This document shows, one piece after another, positions 22,308 to 30,559 of a stretch of 64,000 nucleotides of DNA (position 1 is the stretch's first letter; the number at the start of each line of letters is the position of its first letter). Origin of the DNA: Tropicibacter naphthalenivorans. Its GTDB lineage: Bacteria; Pseudomonadota; Alphaproteobacteria; Rhodobacterales; Rhodobacteraceae. The position numbers were made by a program, and so were the translations under genes. The notes beneath the pieces were generated by a model that was not told the origin of the DNA, did no database searches, and worked only from the letters and a program-made list of their open reading frames with translations. Where the stretch lies: contig NZ_FWXX01000001.1 in NCBI RefSeq assembly GCF_900176475.1, positions 834,087 through 898,086 of the forward strand, given 5' to 3'.

Positions 22308-23696
22308 ATGCGTTTTGACCCTGTGATTGCCGACATTCGGTTCGGCTGTGGCCGCTCGCCGATGATCGCCGCGCCCGCTGGCGTGGATGCGATGCTGGAT
22401 GGCTTGCGCGCGCCCGACGCCATGGCCCAGCGCTTTCCCATCGAGGATTTTGAGACCTTCATGGGGCGGATGCGGACCAAGGACGCCCTGTCCAAGATCC
22501 TGCGCCAGCAGCGCGGCACCCCCGCCGCCGAAGAGGCCCGCGCGCAAAACCGCGAGCTGAACAAGATCGCGCGCAAGGATCACTGGCGCTGGATGGCGTC
22601 CCATATCGCCCGGCGCATTCATAGCGAAACGCCCCTGCGCGAGCGGCTGGCGTTCTTTTGGGCCGATCATTTCACCGCGACGGGCAAGGGCGGCGTGATC
22701 CGCCGGGGCACCTCGCCCTATATGCAAAGCGCGCTGCGCCCGCATCTGGCGAGCCGGTTTTCCGACCTGCTGTTCGAAGCGGTCACCCACCCCCTGATGG
22801 TGCATTACCTTGATCAGGAACGCTCGGTCGGGCCGGGATCGGCGCGGGCGCTGAAAAAGCCGAACAAGCGCTTTGGCATAAACGAAAACCTCGCCCGCGA
22901 GGTGCTGGAACTGCACACGATGGGCGCGGATGGGCCGTACACCCAAGACGACGTGCGCCAGCTGGCCGAGTTGCTGACCGGCCTGACCGCCAACGCCAAA
23001 AAGGGCCGCGTCTTTAAAAAAGCCTTGGCCGAACCGGGGGCCGAGACGGTGCTGGGGCGCAGCTATGGCGGCGCGAAACCAGGGCTGCGGGACATTCGCC
23101 AGGTGTTGGACGACCTTGCGCGGCACCCGGCGACGGCGCGGCACATGGCTTGGAAACTGGCGGTGCATTTCGTCTCGGACACTCCGTCCGTGGAGCTGAT
23201 CGCCACGATCGAACGCGCGTGGCTGGACAGCGACGGCGATCTGATGGCGGTCTACGGCGCGCTTTTGCGCCACCCCGATGCGTGGGTGCCTGCGCGGGGG
23301 AACGTCAAGCAACCGTTTGATTTCATCACCTCGGCCTGCCGCGCGCTGGCGGTGCCTTCCGAGCCACTGATCGCGCTGCGCGAGGGGCCGTTTCGCATCC
23401 GCTTTGCCGATCCGCTGGGCCTGATGGGCCATATCTGGCAACAGCCCGATGGCCCCGACGGCCTGCCCGAAGAGGACAGCGCATGGATCACCCCCCAAGG
23501 CATCGCGGCCCGTCTGCAATGGGCCGTGTCGGTGCCGCAGCTGATCACCCCGGCGCTGCCCGACCCGCGCAACTTTGTCGAAACCGCGCTGGGGCCGGAT
23601 GCCCCCGAGGCGGTGCGCTTTGCCGCCAGCGCCGCCGAAAGCCGCGCCGACGGGGTGGGCCTCGTGCTGGCCTCGCCCGCGTTCCAGAGGATGTGA
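22308..23696 (+). CDS. DUF1800 domain-containing protein
   Basis: The 462-residue product starts at ATG 22308 after AAAGAGG. It carries the DUF1800 pattern: RERLAFFWADHFT, then NENLAREVLELHTMGADGPYTQDDVRQLAELLTG, and a C-terminal FITSACRALAVP. DUF1800 genes nearly always sit directly before a DUF1501 gene, as here (3 bp apart). The pair is generally thought to be exported or envelope-associated, but its biochemical role is unknown. Confidence 0.88.
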   Translation: MRFDPVIADIRFGCGRSPMIAAPAGVDAMLDGLRAPDAMAQRFPIEDFETFMGRMRTKDALSKILRQQRGTPAAEEARAQNRELNKIARKDHWRWMASHIARRIHSETPLRERLAFFWADHFTATGKGGVIRRGTSPYMQSALRPHLASRFSDLLFEAVTHPLMVHYLDQERSVGPGSARALKKPNKRFGINENLAREVLELHTMGADGPYTQDDVRQLAELLTGLTANAKKGRVFKKALAEPGAETVLGRSYGGAKPGLRDIRQVLDDLARHPATARHMAWKLAVHFVSDTPSVELIATIERAWLDSDGDLMAVYGALLRHPDAWVPARGNVKQPFDFITSACRALAVPSEPLIALREGPFRIRFADPLGLMGHIWQQPDGPDGLPEEDSAWITPQGIAARLQWAVSVPQLITPALPDPRNFVETALGPDAPEAVRFAASAAESRADGVGLVLASPAFQRM

Positions 23697-23699
23697 GAC

Positions 23700-24908
23700 A
23701 TGGATAGACGTGGATTTCTGACGCAAAGCCTGGCGATGGGCTGTTCGCTGGCGGCCTCGCCCTTGGTGACGCCGGTGGCCTTTGCCTCTGCCCCCGGCGA
23801 GGCGCGGCTGGTCGTGTTGATCCTGCGCGGGGCGATGGACGGGCTGGGGGCGGTCATGCCCTATGGCGACCCCGGCTATGCGGCGTTGCGCGGCGCGCTG
23901 CCCGAGGGCGCGGTGGACCTTGGCGGCTTTTACGCGCTGCATCCGGGGCTGGCTCCGCTGGAGCCTTTGTGGCGGGCGGGGCAGCTGGGGTTTGTGCACG
24001 CGGTGTCCACGCCCTACCGCGACAAGCGCAGCCATTTCGACGGACAAGACTGGCTGGAGGCCGGGATTTCCGACATGTCCGGTGGGCTTGGCCGCGATGG
24101 CTGGCTGAACCGGATGCTGCCCTTGCTGGGTGGCGCGCGGGCGGATACCGCCTATGCCATCGGCAATGACGCCATGGCAGTGCTGCATGGCCCTGCCCCG
24201 GTGGCGCGCTGGTCGCCTGATACCGATCTGACGCTGTCACCGCAGGCGTTGCGCCTCGCACAGCTGGTGATGCAGGACGATCCGGCGATGGCGCGCGCGC
24301 TGGCCACAGCTTTTGATCTGGCGGACAGCGACGGCGACCCGGTTGCCTTTACCGGCTCGCAGGCCGAGATGATGTCGATGATGCGCGCCGATGCCAAGGC
24401 CGCGCGCGGATCAGGGGCGGAAACCCGCATGGCCGAGTTCGCCGCCGCGCGCCTGCGCGAGGACGCGCGGATCGCGAGCTTTTCCATCAACGGCTGGGAC
24501 ACCCACGCGAACCAAGCGCGCGGCCTGACCCGGTCGCTGGACGCCCTCAGCCAGACGATCCTGACCTTGAAGGGCGGGCTTGGCGACGCGTGGGACCAGA
24601 CCGCCGTCGTCGCCGTGACAGAGTTTGGCCGCACCGTGCGCCTGAACGGCACCAAGGGCACCGACCACGGCACCGGGGGCGCGATGATCCTTGCCGGGGG
24701 CGCGGTGCGCGGTGGCCAAGTGGTCAGCCAGTGGCCGGGCTTGGCCGAGGCCGACCTGTACGAGCGCCGCGACCTGATGCCGACGCGCGATTTGCGCGCC
24801 CACCTTGGGTGGATCATGCGCGGGCTGTTTGGGTTGGATGGGTCCGACATCGCCGCCACGGTCTTTCCCGGTCTCGATCTGGGCGCGGACCCAAAGCTAC
24901 TGCTGTAG
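23700..24908 (+). CDS. DUF1501 domain-containing protein
   Basis: The 402-residue protein opens with a Tat-like signal (MDRRGFLTQSLAMGCSLAAS). The body has the DUF1501 motifs VVLILRGAMDGLGAV, SHFDGQDWLEAG, FSINGWDTHANQ and VAVTEFGRTVRLNGTKGTDHGTGGAMI, which resemble the sulfatase/alkaline-phosphatase superfamily metal site. It is the obligate partner of the preceding DUF1800 gene. Export through the Tat pathway is inferred from the twin-arginine-like start. Confidence 0.88.
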   Translation: MDRRGFLTQSLAMGCSLAASPLVTPVAFASAPGEARLVVLILRGAMDGLGAVMPYGDPGYAALRGALPEGAVDLGGFYALHPGLAPLEPLWRAGQLGFVHAVSTPYRDKRSHFDGQDWLEAGISDMSGGLGRDGWLNRMLPLLGGARADTAYAIGNDAMAVLHGPAPVARWSPDTDLTLSPQALRLAQLVMQDDPAMARALATAFDLADSDGDPVAFTGSQAEMMSMMRADAKAARGSGAETRMAEFAAARLREDARIASFSINGWDTHANQARGLTRSLDALSQTILTLKGGLGDAWDQTAVVAVTEFGRTVRLNGTKGTDHGTGGAMILAGGAVRGGQVVSQWPGLAEADLYERRDLMPTRDLRAHLGWIMRGLFGLDGSDIAATVFPGLDLGADPKLLL

Positions 24909-25625
24909 CTACATCGCCACGCGGTCGGCCAAGCGGTCCTGCACCAGCGCCGCCAGCCGCGCCAGATGCGACTGCACCGGACGGCCCATTCGCCGGGTTT
25001 CCGCCAGGTCTTCGGCGGCCTTTTGCAGCACACCGTCGCCCGCGCTGCGCGCCACGCCGGTCAGGAACTGGGTCACGTAGGACAGCGCACGATCGCTTTC
25101 CTTGTCATCCAGCACATCCGCCGCGTGGGCCATGTCGTCGCGGTAGGCCACCGGATCGGGCGTCACCGGATCGTCATTCACCAGACGCGGCCCCGAAGGC
25201 TGGCGTTCCACCGGCAACGCCGAGAGAATCGCGTTCTGGAAGGTGGCAACCGAGGTGATCGGCTTTGCCAGGAACCCATCCGCCCCGGCGGCCAGCGCCA
25301 CATCCTCGGAGAAGCTATCCCCGCTGGTGCCCAGCACCACATCGACGCGCGGGCAAGCCACCGTCAGTTCAGAGATAAGCTCTGCCCCAGAGCCGTCAGG
25401 CAGCCCCAGATCAATTATGACGACCGAAGGCCGATAAACGCGCAAATGCCGCCGCGCCGATTTCAGACAGTCCGCCCGACGAATGCGCGCGCCGGATCGC
25501 AGACACAGCAATCGCATGGCGTCACAGCTAAAGCGGCTGTCCTCGACCACCAGAATGGTCAGGCCCAGCAGCGGGCGGGCGGCGGTTGGCCGCAAATGCG
25601 CGGCAAGTGGTTTGGTATCATCCAT
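24909..25625 (-). CDS. Response regulator with C-terminal helical region
   Basis: The start ATG 25625 follows GGAGGGG, giving 238 residues. Residues about 20-140 are a receiver domain: ILVVEDSRFS holds the acidic pocket, VVIIDLGLPDGSG the phosphoacceptor Asp, LGTSGD the conserved Thr/Ser and FLAKP the Lys. The C-terminal about 90 residues are helical with no recognised DNA-binding motif. No histidine kinase is adjacent. Its stop abuts the convergent DUF1501 gene without a gap. Confidence 0.82.
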   Translation of the reverse strand: MDDTKPLAAHLRPTAARPLLGLTILVVEDSRFSCDAMRLLCLRSGARIRRADCLKSARRHLRVYRPSVVIIDLGLPDGSGAELISELTVACPRVDVVLGTSGDSFSEDVALAAGADGFLAKPITSVATFQNAILSALPVERQPSGPRLVNDDPVTPDPVAYRDDMAHAADVLDDKESDRALSYVTQFLTGVARSAGDGVLQKAAEDLAETRRMGRPVQSHLARLAALVQDRLADRVAM

Positions 25626-25756
25626 GGTATCCCCTCCGGGTGCGAGTCGCTTCAGATTGCCCGTGTGTGGTGAACAAGCGGTTAAAGGACGCACGGGCTT
25701 GTCCGAACGCGCGCAGGACGCCATAACCTGATGCAAATTGGACAAAGGAGACTGCC

Positions 25757-26161
25757 ATGATCGGCCGCCTGAACCACGTTGCTATCGCTGTTCCCGACCT
25801 CGAAGCCGCCGCCGCGCAATATCGCGACACGCTGGGGGCCAATGTCGGCGCCCCGCAGGACGAACCCGACCACGGCGTGACCGTGGTGTTCATCGAACTG
25901 CCCAACACCAAGATCGAGCTGCTCTACCCCTTGGGCGACAACTCTCCGATCACCGCGTTCCTGGAAAAGAACCCCTCGGGCGGGATGCACCATGTCTGCT
26001 ACGAGGTGGACGACATCATCGTCGCGCGTGACAAGCTGAAGGAACAGGGCGCGCGCGTTCTGGGCACCGGAGAGCCCAAGATCGGCGCACACGGCAAGCC
26101 CGTGCTGTTCCTGCACCCCAAGGACTTTAACGGCTGCCTGATCGAGCTGGAGCAAGTCTGA
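25757..26161 (+). CDS. mce: Methylmalonyl-CoA epimerase
   Basis: The enzyme interconverts the R and S forms of methylmalonyl-CoA in propionate and branched-chain catabolism. The 134-residue product is a vicinal-oxygen-chelate protein with metal-binding residues in LNHVAIAVPDLE, GGMHHVCYEVDD and NGCLIELEQ. Length and motifs are standard. The stop overlaps the start of the DUF1467 gene (TGATG), a common pairing in Rhodobacteraceae. Confidence 0.93.
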   Translation: MIGRLNHVAIAVPDLEAAAAQYRDTLGANVGAPQDEPDHGVTVVFIELPNTKIELLYPLGDNSPITAFLEKNPSGGMHHVCYEVDDIIVARDKLKEQGARVLGTGEPKIGAHGKPVLFLHPKDFNGCLIELEQV

Positions 26162-26451
26162 TGGGCATCACCTCGGGGATCGTTCTGTTCGCCGTGATCT
26201 GGTTCATGACGTTCCTGTGCGTGATCCCGATCCGGCTGAAAACCCAAGGCGATGTGGGCGAGGTTGTGCCCGGCACGCACGCCGGGTCGCCCGAGGTGCA
26301 CAACCTGCGCAAAAAGGCCTGGATCACCACCGGGATTTCGGCGGTGCTTTGGGCGATTGTCGCGGGTGTGATCCTGTCGGGGATGATCACCGTGCGGGAC
26401 TTGGACCGCATGATGTGGAACCGCATGGCCCCCATCGAGGGCGAAGAATAA
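26161..26451 (+). CDS. DUF1467 family membrane protein
   Basis: The 96-residue protein has two transmembrane helices (GIVLFAVIWFMTFLCVIPI and WITTGISAVLWAIVAGVILSG) joined by a short hydrophilic loop (RLKTQGDVGEVVPGTHAGSPE), the characteristic DUF1467 loop. It starts at the last base of the mce stop codon, so it is co-translated with mce. Function is unknown. Confidence 0.85.
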   Translation: MGITSGIVLFAVIWFMTFLCVIPIRLKTQGDVGEVVPGTHAGSPEVHNLRKKAWITTGISAVLWAIVAGVILSGMITVRDLDRMMWNRMAPIEGEE

Positions 26452-26491
26452 CGCGAAAACCGGGGCCGCGATTGGCCCCGGCCTGCCCGCT

Positions 26492-27181
26492 TCAGGCGCG
26501 GGTGACGCGGTGGAAGATATGGGTAAAGGTCGCGGCCCCCAGAACCGGCACCAGCAGGTTCACCAAGGGCACGGTCAGCGGCACAGCCATCAGCACCCCC
26601 GCCGCCCAGATCGTCACCATATGCTTGCGGCGCAAATCCTTGGCCCCGACGCGGCCCACCCGGCGCATGGCCGCCAGCGTGAAATATTCCCGCCCCAGCA
26701 AGAACCCGTTGAGCCCCCAAAAGATGAAGGGCGCCAGCGGCGCGAGGAAGATATACAGGATCAACGCCAATAGGTTGGCGACGATCAGCACACCGAGAAA
26801 GCTAAAGGTGTCCTGTAGACCTTCGGACAGGGCGACGCGGCGCGCTTGGCCCACTTGCGGGTAGTGGCGATCCTCGACCGCCTGGGCCACGTCATCGAGA
26901 AAGATCGAGGTCATCGCCGACGCCACCGGCACCATCAGGAACACCGACAAGACCAGCGTCAGCGGGATCATCGCCCAGCTGACGGCGTCGTCGACCCATT
27001 GCACCGTGCCGAAATAGGGCAGCCAGATCTCATCCCCGACCAGCCAGCCCGCGCCTTTGACAAACAGATACCCGGCGACGGCCAGCGCGAGGATCGTCAG
27101 GCCGATCCCCTTGAGCAAGACGCCGCGAAAGCGCGGGTCGCCCAGCTGGCCAATCGCCTTGAGGAACGCGCCAAAGATCAT
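26492..27181 (-). CDS. EI24 domain / CysZ-like membrane protein
   Basis: From ATG 27181 the product has 229 residues (MIFGAFLKAIGQLGDPRFRG). That start overlaps the nitroreductase stop (ATGA), which favours it over one four residues upstream. Several hydrophobic segments and the pattern FLDDVAQAVEDRHYP, FLLGREYFTLAAMRR fit the EI24 family, related to the sulfate-uptake protein CysZ. A transport role is possible, but no sulfur genes are next to it. Confidence 0.8.
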   Translation of the reverse strand: MIFGAFLKAIGQLGDPRFRGVLLKGIGLTILALAVAGYLFVKGAGWLVGDEIWLPYFGTVQWVDDAVSWAMIPLTLVLSVFLMVPVASAMTSIFLDDVAQAVEDRHYPQVGQARRVALSEGLQDTFSFLGVLIVANLLALILYIFLAPLAPFIFWGLNGFLLGREYFTLAAMRRVGRVGAKDLRRKHMVTIWAAGVLMAVPLTVPLVNLLVPVLGAATFTHIFHRVTRA

Positions 27182-27756
27182 TCGGAAACCCAAGTGGTGA
27201 TGGCGTCCAGATCGGGGCGCGGACGCTCGGGCGGGGCCTTGCCTTCGGTGCCGATGTGGATGAAGCCGGCGACGGTTTCGTTGTCCGCAAGGCCCAAGTT
27301 CTCGGTGATGAAGCCCCGGTCATGCGAGGTCCAGCCCGACAGCCAGTTCGCGCCCCAGCCGTCCGCCAACGCGGCGTTGAGCAGCGCAAGGCAGACCGCC
27401 CCGGCGGAGTAGGTCTGTTCCACCGGCGGGACTTTTTCCGACGGCTTTTGCACTTCGATCACGGCGACACAGAGTGGCGAGGTGGCAAAGGCATTGGCCG
27501 CCTTGGCGCAAGCCTCTGCATCCTTGCCCAGCCGCGCGCCGCAGGCCTCGGCGGCCTTGCCCATCCGCTGCAACGCATCGCCTTGCAGCACGATAAAGCG
27601 CCACGGTTCCAGCTTGCCATGGTCCGGCGTGCGCGCGGCGGCGGTCAGCAGAACCTTGAGCTGCTCAGCATCGGGCGCAGGGGCGCGCAGGGTCTTGGAC
27701 GGGCGCGAACGGCGGGTCAAAAGGAACTCAAGGGCTTGGGGATTTGCAACGGGCAT
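27178..27756 (-). CDS. Nitroreductase family protein
   Basis: ATG 27756 (192 aa) is preceded by AGGAGA at good spacing; a start seven residues further out lacks one. FMN-binding motifs of the small YdjA-like subgroup are visible: LLTRRSRPSKTL, ARTPDHGKLEPWRFIVL and AGAVCLALLNAALADGWG. The enzyme should use NAD(P)H and FMN; the substrate is unknown. It is translationally coupled to the EI24 gene. Confidence 0.87.
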   Translation of the reverse strand: MPVANPQALEFLLTRRSRPSKTLRAPAPDAEQLKVLLTAAARTPDHGKLEPWRFIVLQGDALQRMGKAAEACGARLGKDAEACAKAANAFATSPLCVAVIEVQKPSEKVPPVEQTYSAGAVCLALLNAALADGWGANWLSGWTSHDRGFITENLGLADNETVAGFIHIGTEGKAPPERPRPDLDAITTWVSE

Positions 27757-27852
27757 GACGTCTCCTATTCGTTGCAAACTATGTCAGCGCTGCGGGGCGA
27801 CATTTCAACCGGGAATATTGCGCGTTTTCACACAGGGTGTTAGCGGGTAGCC

Positions 27853-28110
27853 ATGCCCAAGACCGACCTTTCCGACCTTGCCCAGCCGGGCGCGATGATC
27901 GCCGTGCGCGTCACGCCCAAAGCCTCGCGCAACCGGATTGAGCGCACAGAGGACGGTCTGCGCGTCTATGTGACCACGGTGCCAGAAGGCGGCAAAGCCA
28001 CGGCGATGGTGCAAAAGCTGCTGGCCAAGGCGCTTGGCGTGCCGAAATCGCGCCTGCCATTGGTGCGCGGAGAAACCTCGCGCGACAAGGTCTTTCGGAT
28101 CGAACCCTAG
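27853..28110 (+). CDS. DUF167 (YggU) family protein
   Basis: The 85-residue protein has the DUF167 signature: IAVRVTPKASRNRIE near the N-terminus and VTTVPEGGKATAMVQKLLAKALGVPKSRLPLVRGETSRDK in the second half. This is a small alpha/beta fold found in many bacteria, with no settled function. Its last bases overlap the convergent 28107-28352 gene by four. Confidence 0.88.
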   Translation: MPKTDLSDLAQPGAMIAVRVTPKASRNRIERTEDGLRVYVTTVPEGGKATAMVQKLLAKALGVPKSRLPLVRGETSRDKVFRIEP

Positions 28111-28352
28111 CCGTCCTCGGTCAGCTCGCCGCGCCGGTACACGCCCTCGGGCATACTGACGGCGGCGATCAGGTCTTTCATCTGGGTGAGGGACAGCGTC
28201 ACCTTGTGGGTGCGGTTTTCGCGGGGATCGTACTGCTCGACCGTGATGCATTCTTCGAAGGACGAGACAACCACGTCCTCTTGCAGATAGCTTTCGCCCT
28301 CATCCACGAGGGTGACAACGGTGGCGTCGAATTCGTGCTCTACACTGAACAT
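28107..28352 (-). CDS. Conserved hypothetical protein
   Basis: The 81-residue acidic protein (MFSVEHEFDATVVTLVDEGE... MKDLIAAVSMPEGVYRR) looks like a small beta-rich conserved protein of roseobacters. I see no signal peptide, membrane segment or metal motif. Good codon use and tight packing between neighbours support that it is real. Confidence 0.65.
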   Translation of the reverse strand: MFSVEHEFDATVVTLVDEGESYLQEDVVVSSFEECITVEQYDPRENRTHKVTLSLTQMKDLIAAVSMPEGVYRRGELTEDG

Positions 28353-28397
28353 AAGATCAGCCTAGCGCTGGCCGCGCGGCAGGGGAATAGCAAACCG

Positions 28398-28766
28398 TCA
28401 TCCGGCGCGGCGCTGCCGACGTTTGTGCATCTTATATAGGATCGGCGCGGCGACGTGGTCATAGAGCGCGCCGACCGCAGGCCGGATGATCGGCGCACGC
28501 ACCACCCGCGCCAACCAGCGCAGGCGCGGAATGTCCTGCCACAGCGCGGCAAAGGCGGGCATTCCCGACAGCAGTTGACCGCCTTTGACCACATGAAAGC
28601 GCCGCGCCGCCTGATCCGGCGTCAGACCAAAGCGCGCCAGATCGCAGGCACTGAGACCGTGATAGCCGATGGTGGCATCCTGCGCCGTCAGCCGCTTGTA
28701 GCCGTCCACTTCGCGCGAACAGATCGGGCAGGTGTCGTTGTAGATGACTGTGGTTTTCTCGCTCAT
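28398..28766 (-). CDS. DCC-type thiol-disulfide oxidoreductase (DUF393)
   Basis: The start ATG 28766 gives 122 residues. The DCC family motif is at the N-terminus (VIYNDTCPICSREVDGYK, with CPIC as the redox pair), followed by the family's helical part (DLARFGLTPDQAARRFHVVKGGQLLSGMPAFAALW). Such proteins are thought to act as thiol-disulfide oxidoreductases; the partner is unknown. Confidence 0.83.
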   Translation of the reverse strand: MSEKTTVIYNDTCPICSREVDGYKRLTAQDATIGYHGLSACDLARFGLTPDQAARRFHVVKGGQLLSGMPAFAALWQDIPRLRWLARVVRAPIIRPAVGALYDHVAAPILYKMHKRRQRRAG

Positions 28767-28872
28767 CCCCGTCATATAGCGCCCGGCGATGCACCGCCAA
28801 GTGATCACCAAGGTCTGGCGCAGCGCCGCGCGCCGCCCTATCTTGTCTGAGGAACTCTTGTCAGGAGCTGCA

Positions 28873-29571
28873 ATGCGCCGCTTAGCCCCCCTGTTGTTTT
28901 TGTTGGCCTCCGCCTGCACCGTCGAGACCATGGACCAACCCGAGCTGTCGGTCAGCGCGCCTGTTGGCCCGCCTCCCAGCTCTGTGCGGGCGGCGCGGAT
29001 GTTCATCGAGGTGGTCGAAACGGTCGAACCTGTGGCTGAACGCGAATGCCGCCAGCGCACGCGCGGCATGAACTGCGATTTCAACATCGTGGTGGATGAC
29101 CGCCCCGGCCAGCCGCCCAACGCTTTTCAGACCGAAGACCGCTTTGGCCGCCCGGTTCTGGCCTTTAACATCGCGCTGATCAACGAGGTGCACAACGCCG
29201 ACGAGCTGGCCTTTGTCATGGGGCACGAGGCGGCGCACCACATTCAGGATCACCTTGCCAAGACCCGGTTGAACGCCACGCTGGGCGCGGTCGTGCTGTC
29301 GGGCACCGCGGCGATTCTGGGCGCCACTCCGCAAGAGATCGAAGCGGCGCGGGATGCCGGCTCTGTCGCCGGAGCGCGCAGTTTCTCCAAGGATTTTGAG
29401 CTGGAAGCCGACAAGCTGGGGACGATCATCGCCGCCCGTGCGGGCTATGATCCGCTGCGCGGGGCGCTGTATTTCAACCGGCTGCCCGATCCGGGGAATC
29501 GATTCTTGGGGTCTCATCCGCCCAACGCATCGCGGCTTCAGGTGGTCAAAGACACCGTTGCGGGGATGTAA
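28873..29571 (+). CDS. M48 family metallopeptidase, lipoprotein
   Basis: ATG 28873 follows CAGGAGCTGCA, giving 232 residues. A lipobox (LLFLLASAC) predicts a lipoprotein at the envelope. The zinc motif HEAAHH lies in ELAFVMGHEAAHHIQDH, and the third ligand region is FELEADKLGTIIAARAG. This is the short periplasmic M48 type related to LoiP/BepA-like quality-control proteases. It stands alone, upstream of the DUF6455 cluster. Confidence 0.88.
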   Translation: MRRLAPLLFLLASACTVETMDQPELSVSAPVGPPPSSVRAARMFIEVVETVEPVAERECRQRTRGMNCDFNIVVDDRPGQPPNAFQTEDRFGRPVLAFNIALINEVHNADELAFVMGHEAAHHIQDHLAKTRLNATLGAVVLSGTAAILGATPQEIEAARDAGSVAGARSFSKDFELEADKLGTIIAARAGYDPLRGALYFNRLPDPGNRFLGSHPPNASRLQVVKDTVAGM

Positions 29572-29667
29572 CCCCCTGTAGGCACGGGGTTTTCCCGGCG
29601 TTGACCTGCATCAAGGCGCGACCCGCTCGCGTGCAGGTAGTCTGTCCCTCATACAAGGGAGACAGCG

Positions 29668-29925
29668 ATGCAAAGCACCAAGACACTCAAGCGTCACGCC
29701 CGTCTGGTCGATGACATGGCGCAGGCCCAAGGCGTTGATCTGGAAGAGCAGATCCTGCGCGGCAAACTCACCGTCACCGAGCTGGAGGACGCGGTTCTGC
29801 GCTGCACCGGATGCAGCAACCCGGATACCTGCGAACACTGGTTGGCGGCGCAATCTGGCGAGGCGACCCAAGGCCCGGACTACTGCCGCAACGGCCAGAT
29901 GTTCCAAGACCTCAAGTGGGGGTGA
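29668..29925 (+). CDS. DUF6455-type cysteine-rich small protein, copy 1
   Basis: The 85-residue protein shares with the next two genes a core of helix, acidic stretch and RCTGCSNPDTCEHWL, that is C-x2-C-x6-C-x2-W, with a last Cys near the C-terminus (DYCRNG). The four cysteines could bind a metal or cluster. I assign DUF6455 from memory of the family. It starts after GGGAGACAGCG. It is four bases upstream of copy 2. Confidence 0.65.
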   Translation: MQSTKTLKRHARLVDDMAQAQGVDLEEQILRGKLTVTELEDAVLRCTGCSNPDTCEHWLAAQSGEATQGPDYCRNGQMFQDLKWG

Positions 29926-29929
29926 GCGG

Positions 29930-30223
29930 ATGGAAGACCTCGCCCCCTTTCGCCCCCTTGGCGAAGAAAACGAGCATTACTGGCTGGTGCAGCGCATGGC
30001 CAAGGCGACCGGCGTGGATCTGGTCCGCGCCTGGGACCAAGGCCTGCTGACCCACGACGACTGGGCCGCGATCGTGACCAGATGCCGGGGCTGCCGATGG
30101 GCCGAAGGCTGCGACCACTGGCTGGACCTGCCCACCGACGCGGACCGCGACCTGCCGCACAGCTGCCTGAACAAGACCCGACTGGCCAAGATCAAGGCCA
30201 CCCTCGAGGAGAGCACGACATGA
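29930..30223 (+). CDS. DUF6455-type cysteine-rich small protein, copy 2
   Basis: This 97-residue paralogue has the core RCRGCRWAEGCDHWL and a later HSCLNKTRL, matching the spacing in copy 1. It begins MEDLAPFRPLGEENEHYWLVQRMAKATGVDL; the MAKATGVDL part is parallel to MAQAQGVDL in copy 1, showing a tandem duplication. It overlaps copy 3 by ATGA. Function is unknown. Confidence 0.65.
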   Translation: MEDLAPFRPLGEENEHYWLVQRMAKATGVDLVRAWDQGLLTHDDWAAIVTRCRGCRWAEGCDHWLDLPTDADRDLPHSCLNKTRLAKIKATLEESTT

Positions 30224-30483
30224 TCCGACATCTCGGCGACCCCGCCCGACACTTTTTCATGACCCGCAGCGTGGCGCGCGTCATGGGGCTGAGCCTCAGC
30301 GATGAAATGAACGAAGGCCGCCTTGCGCCCGAAGCCTACGCTGGCATGGTGACCTGCTGCCGGGGCTGCGCGCTGGTCGAGGCCTGCCAGGAATGGCTGT
30401 CGCGGCAGGTGCCGGGGTCGGCCTCTGCGCCTCCGGGATGCTGCAACGCGGCCCTGCTGACCGAGTTGAAAAAGATGCACTGA
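30220..30483 (+). CDS. DUF6455-type cysteine-rich small protein, copy 3
   Basis: The third paralogue (87 residues) has CCRGCALVEACQEWL and a C-terminal PGCCNAALL. Its N-terminal half (MTRSVARVMGLSLSDEMNEGRLAPEAYAGMV) is the most diverged of the three. It starts inside the stop of copy 2, so the three form one operon that ends at the stem-loop at 30513. Confidence 0.65.
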   Translation: MIRHLGDPARHFFMTRSVARVMGLSLSDEMNEGRLAPEAYAGMVTCCRGCALVEACQEWLSRQVPGSASAPPGCCNAALLTELKKMH

Positions 30484-30512
30484 CGCCCCGCAACAGGGGG
30501 TCCGAGATGACA

Positions 30513-30540
30513 AAGGGCGGCCCGCTTGGACCGCCCTTGT
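30513..30540. terminator. Terminator-like stem-loop after the DUF6455 operon
   Basis: AAGGGCGG (30513-30520) pairs with CCGCCCTT (30531-30538) and is followed by a short T-rich stretch on the plus strand. It lies between convergent genes and may serve both. Confidence 0.65.
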
Positions 30541-30559
30541 TTGTGTTTGTCGCCAAGGC

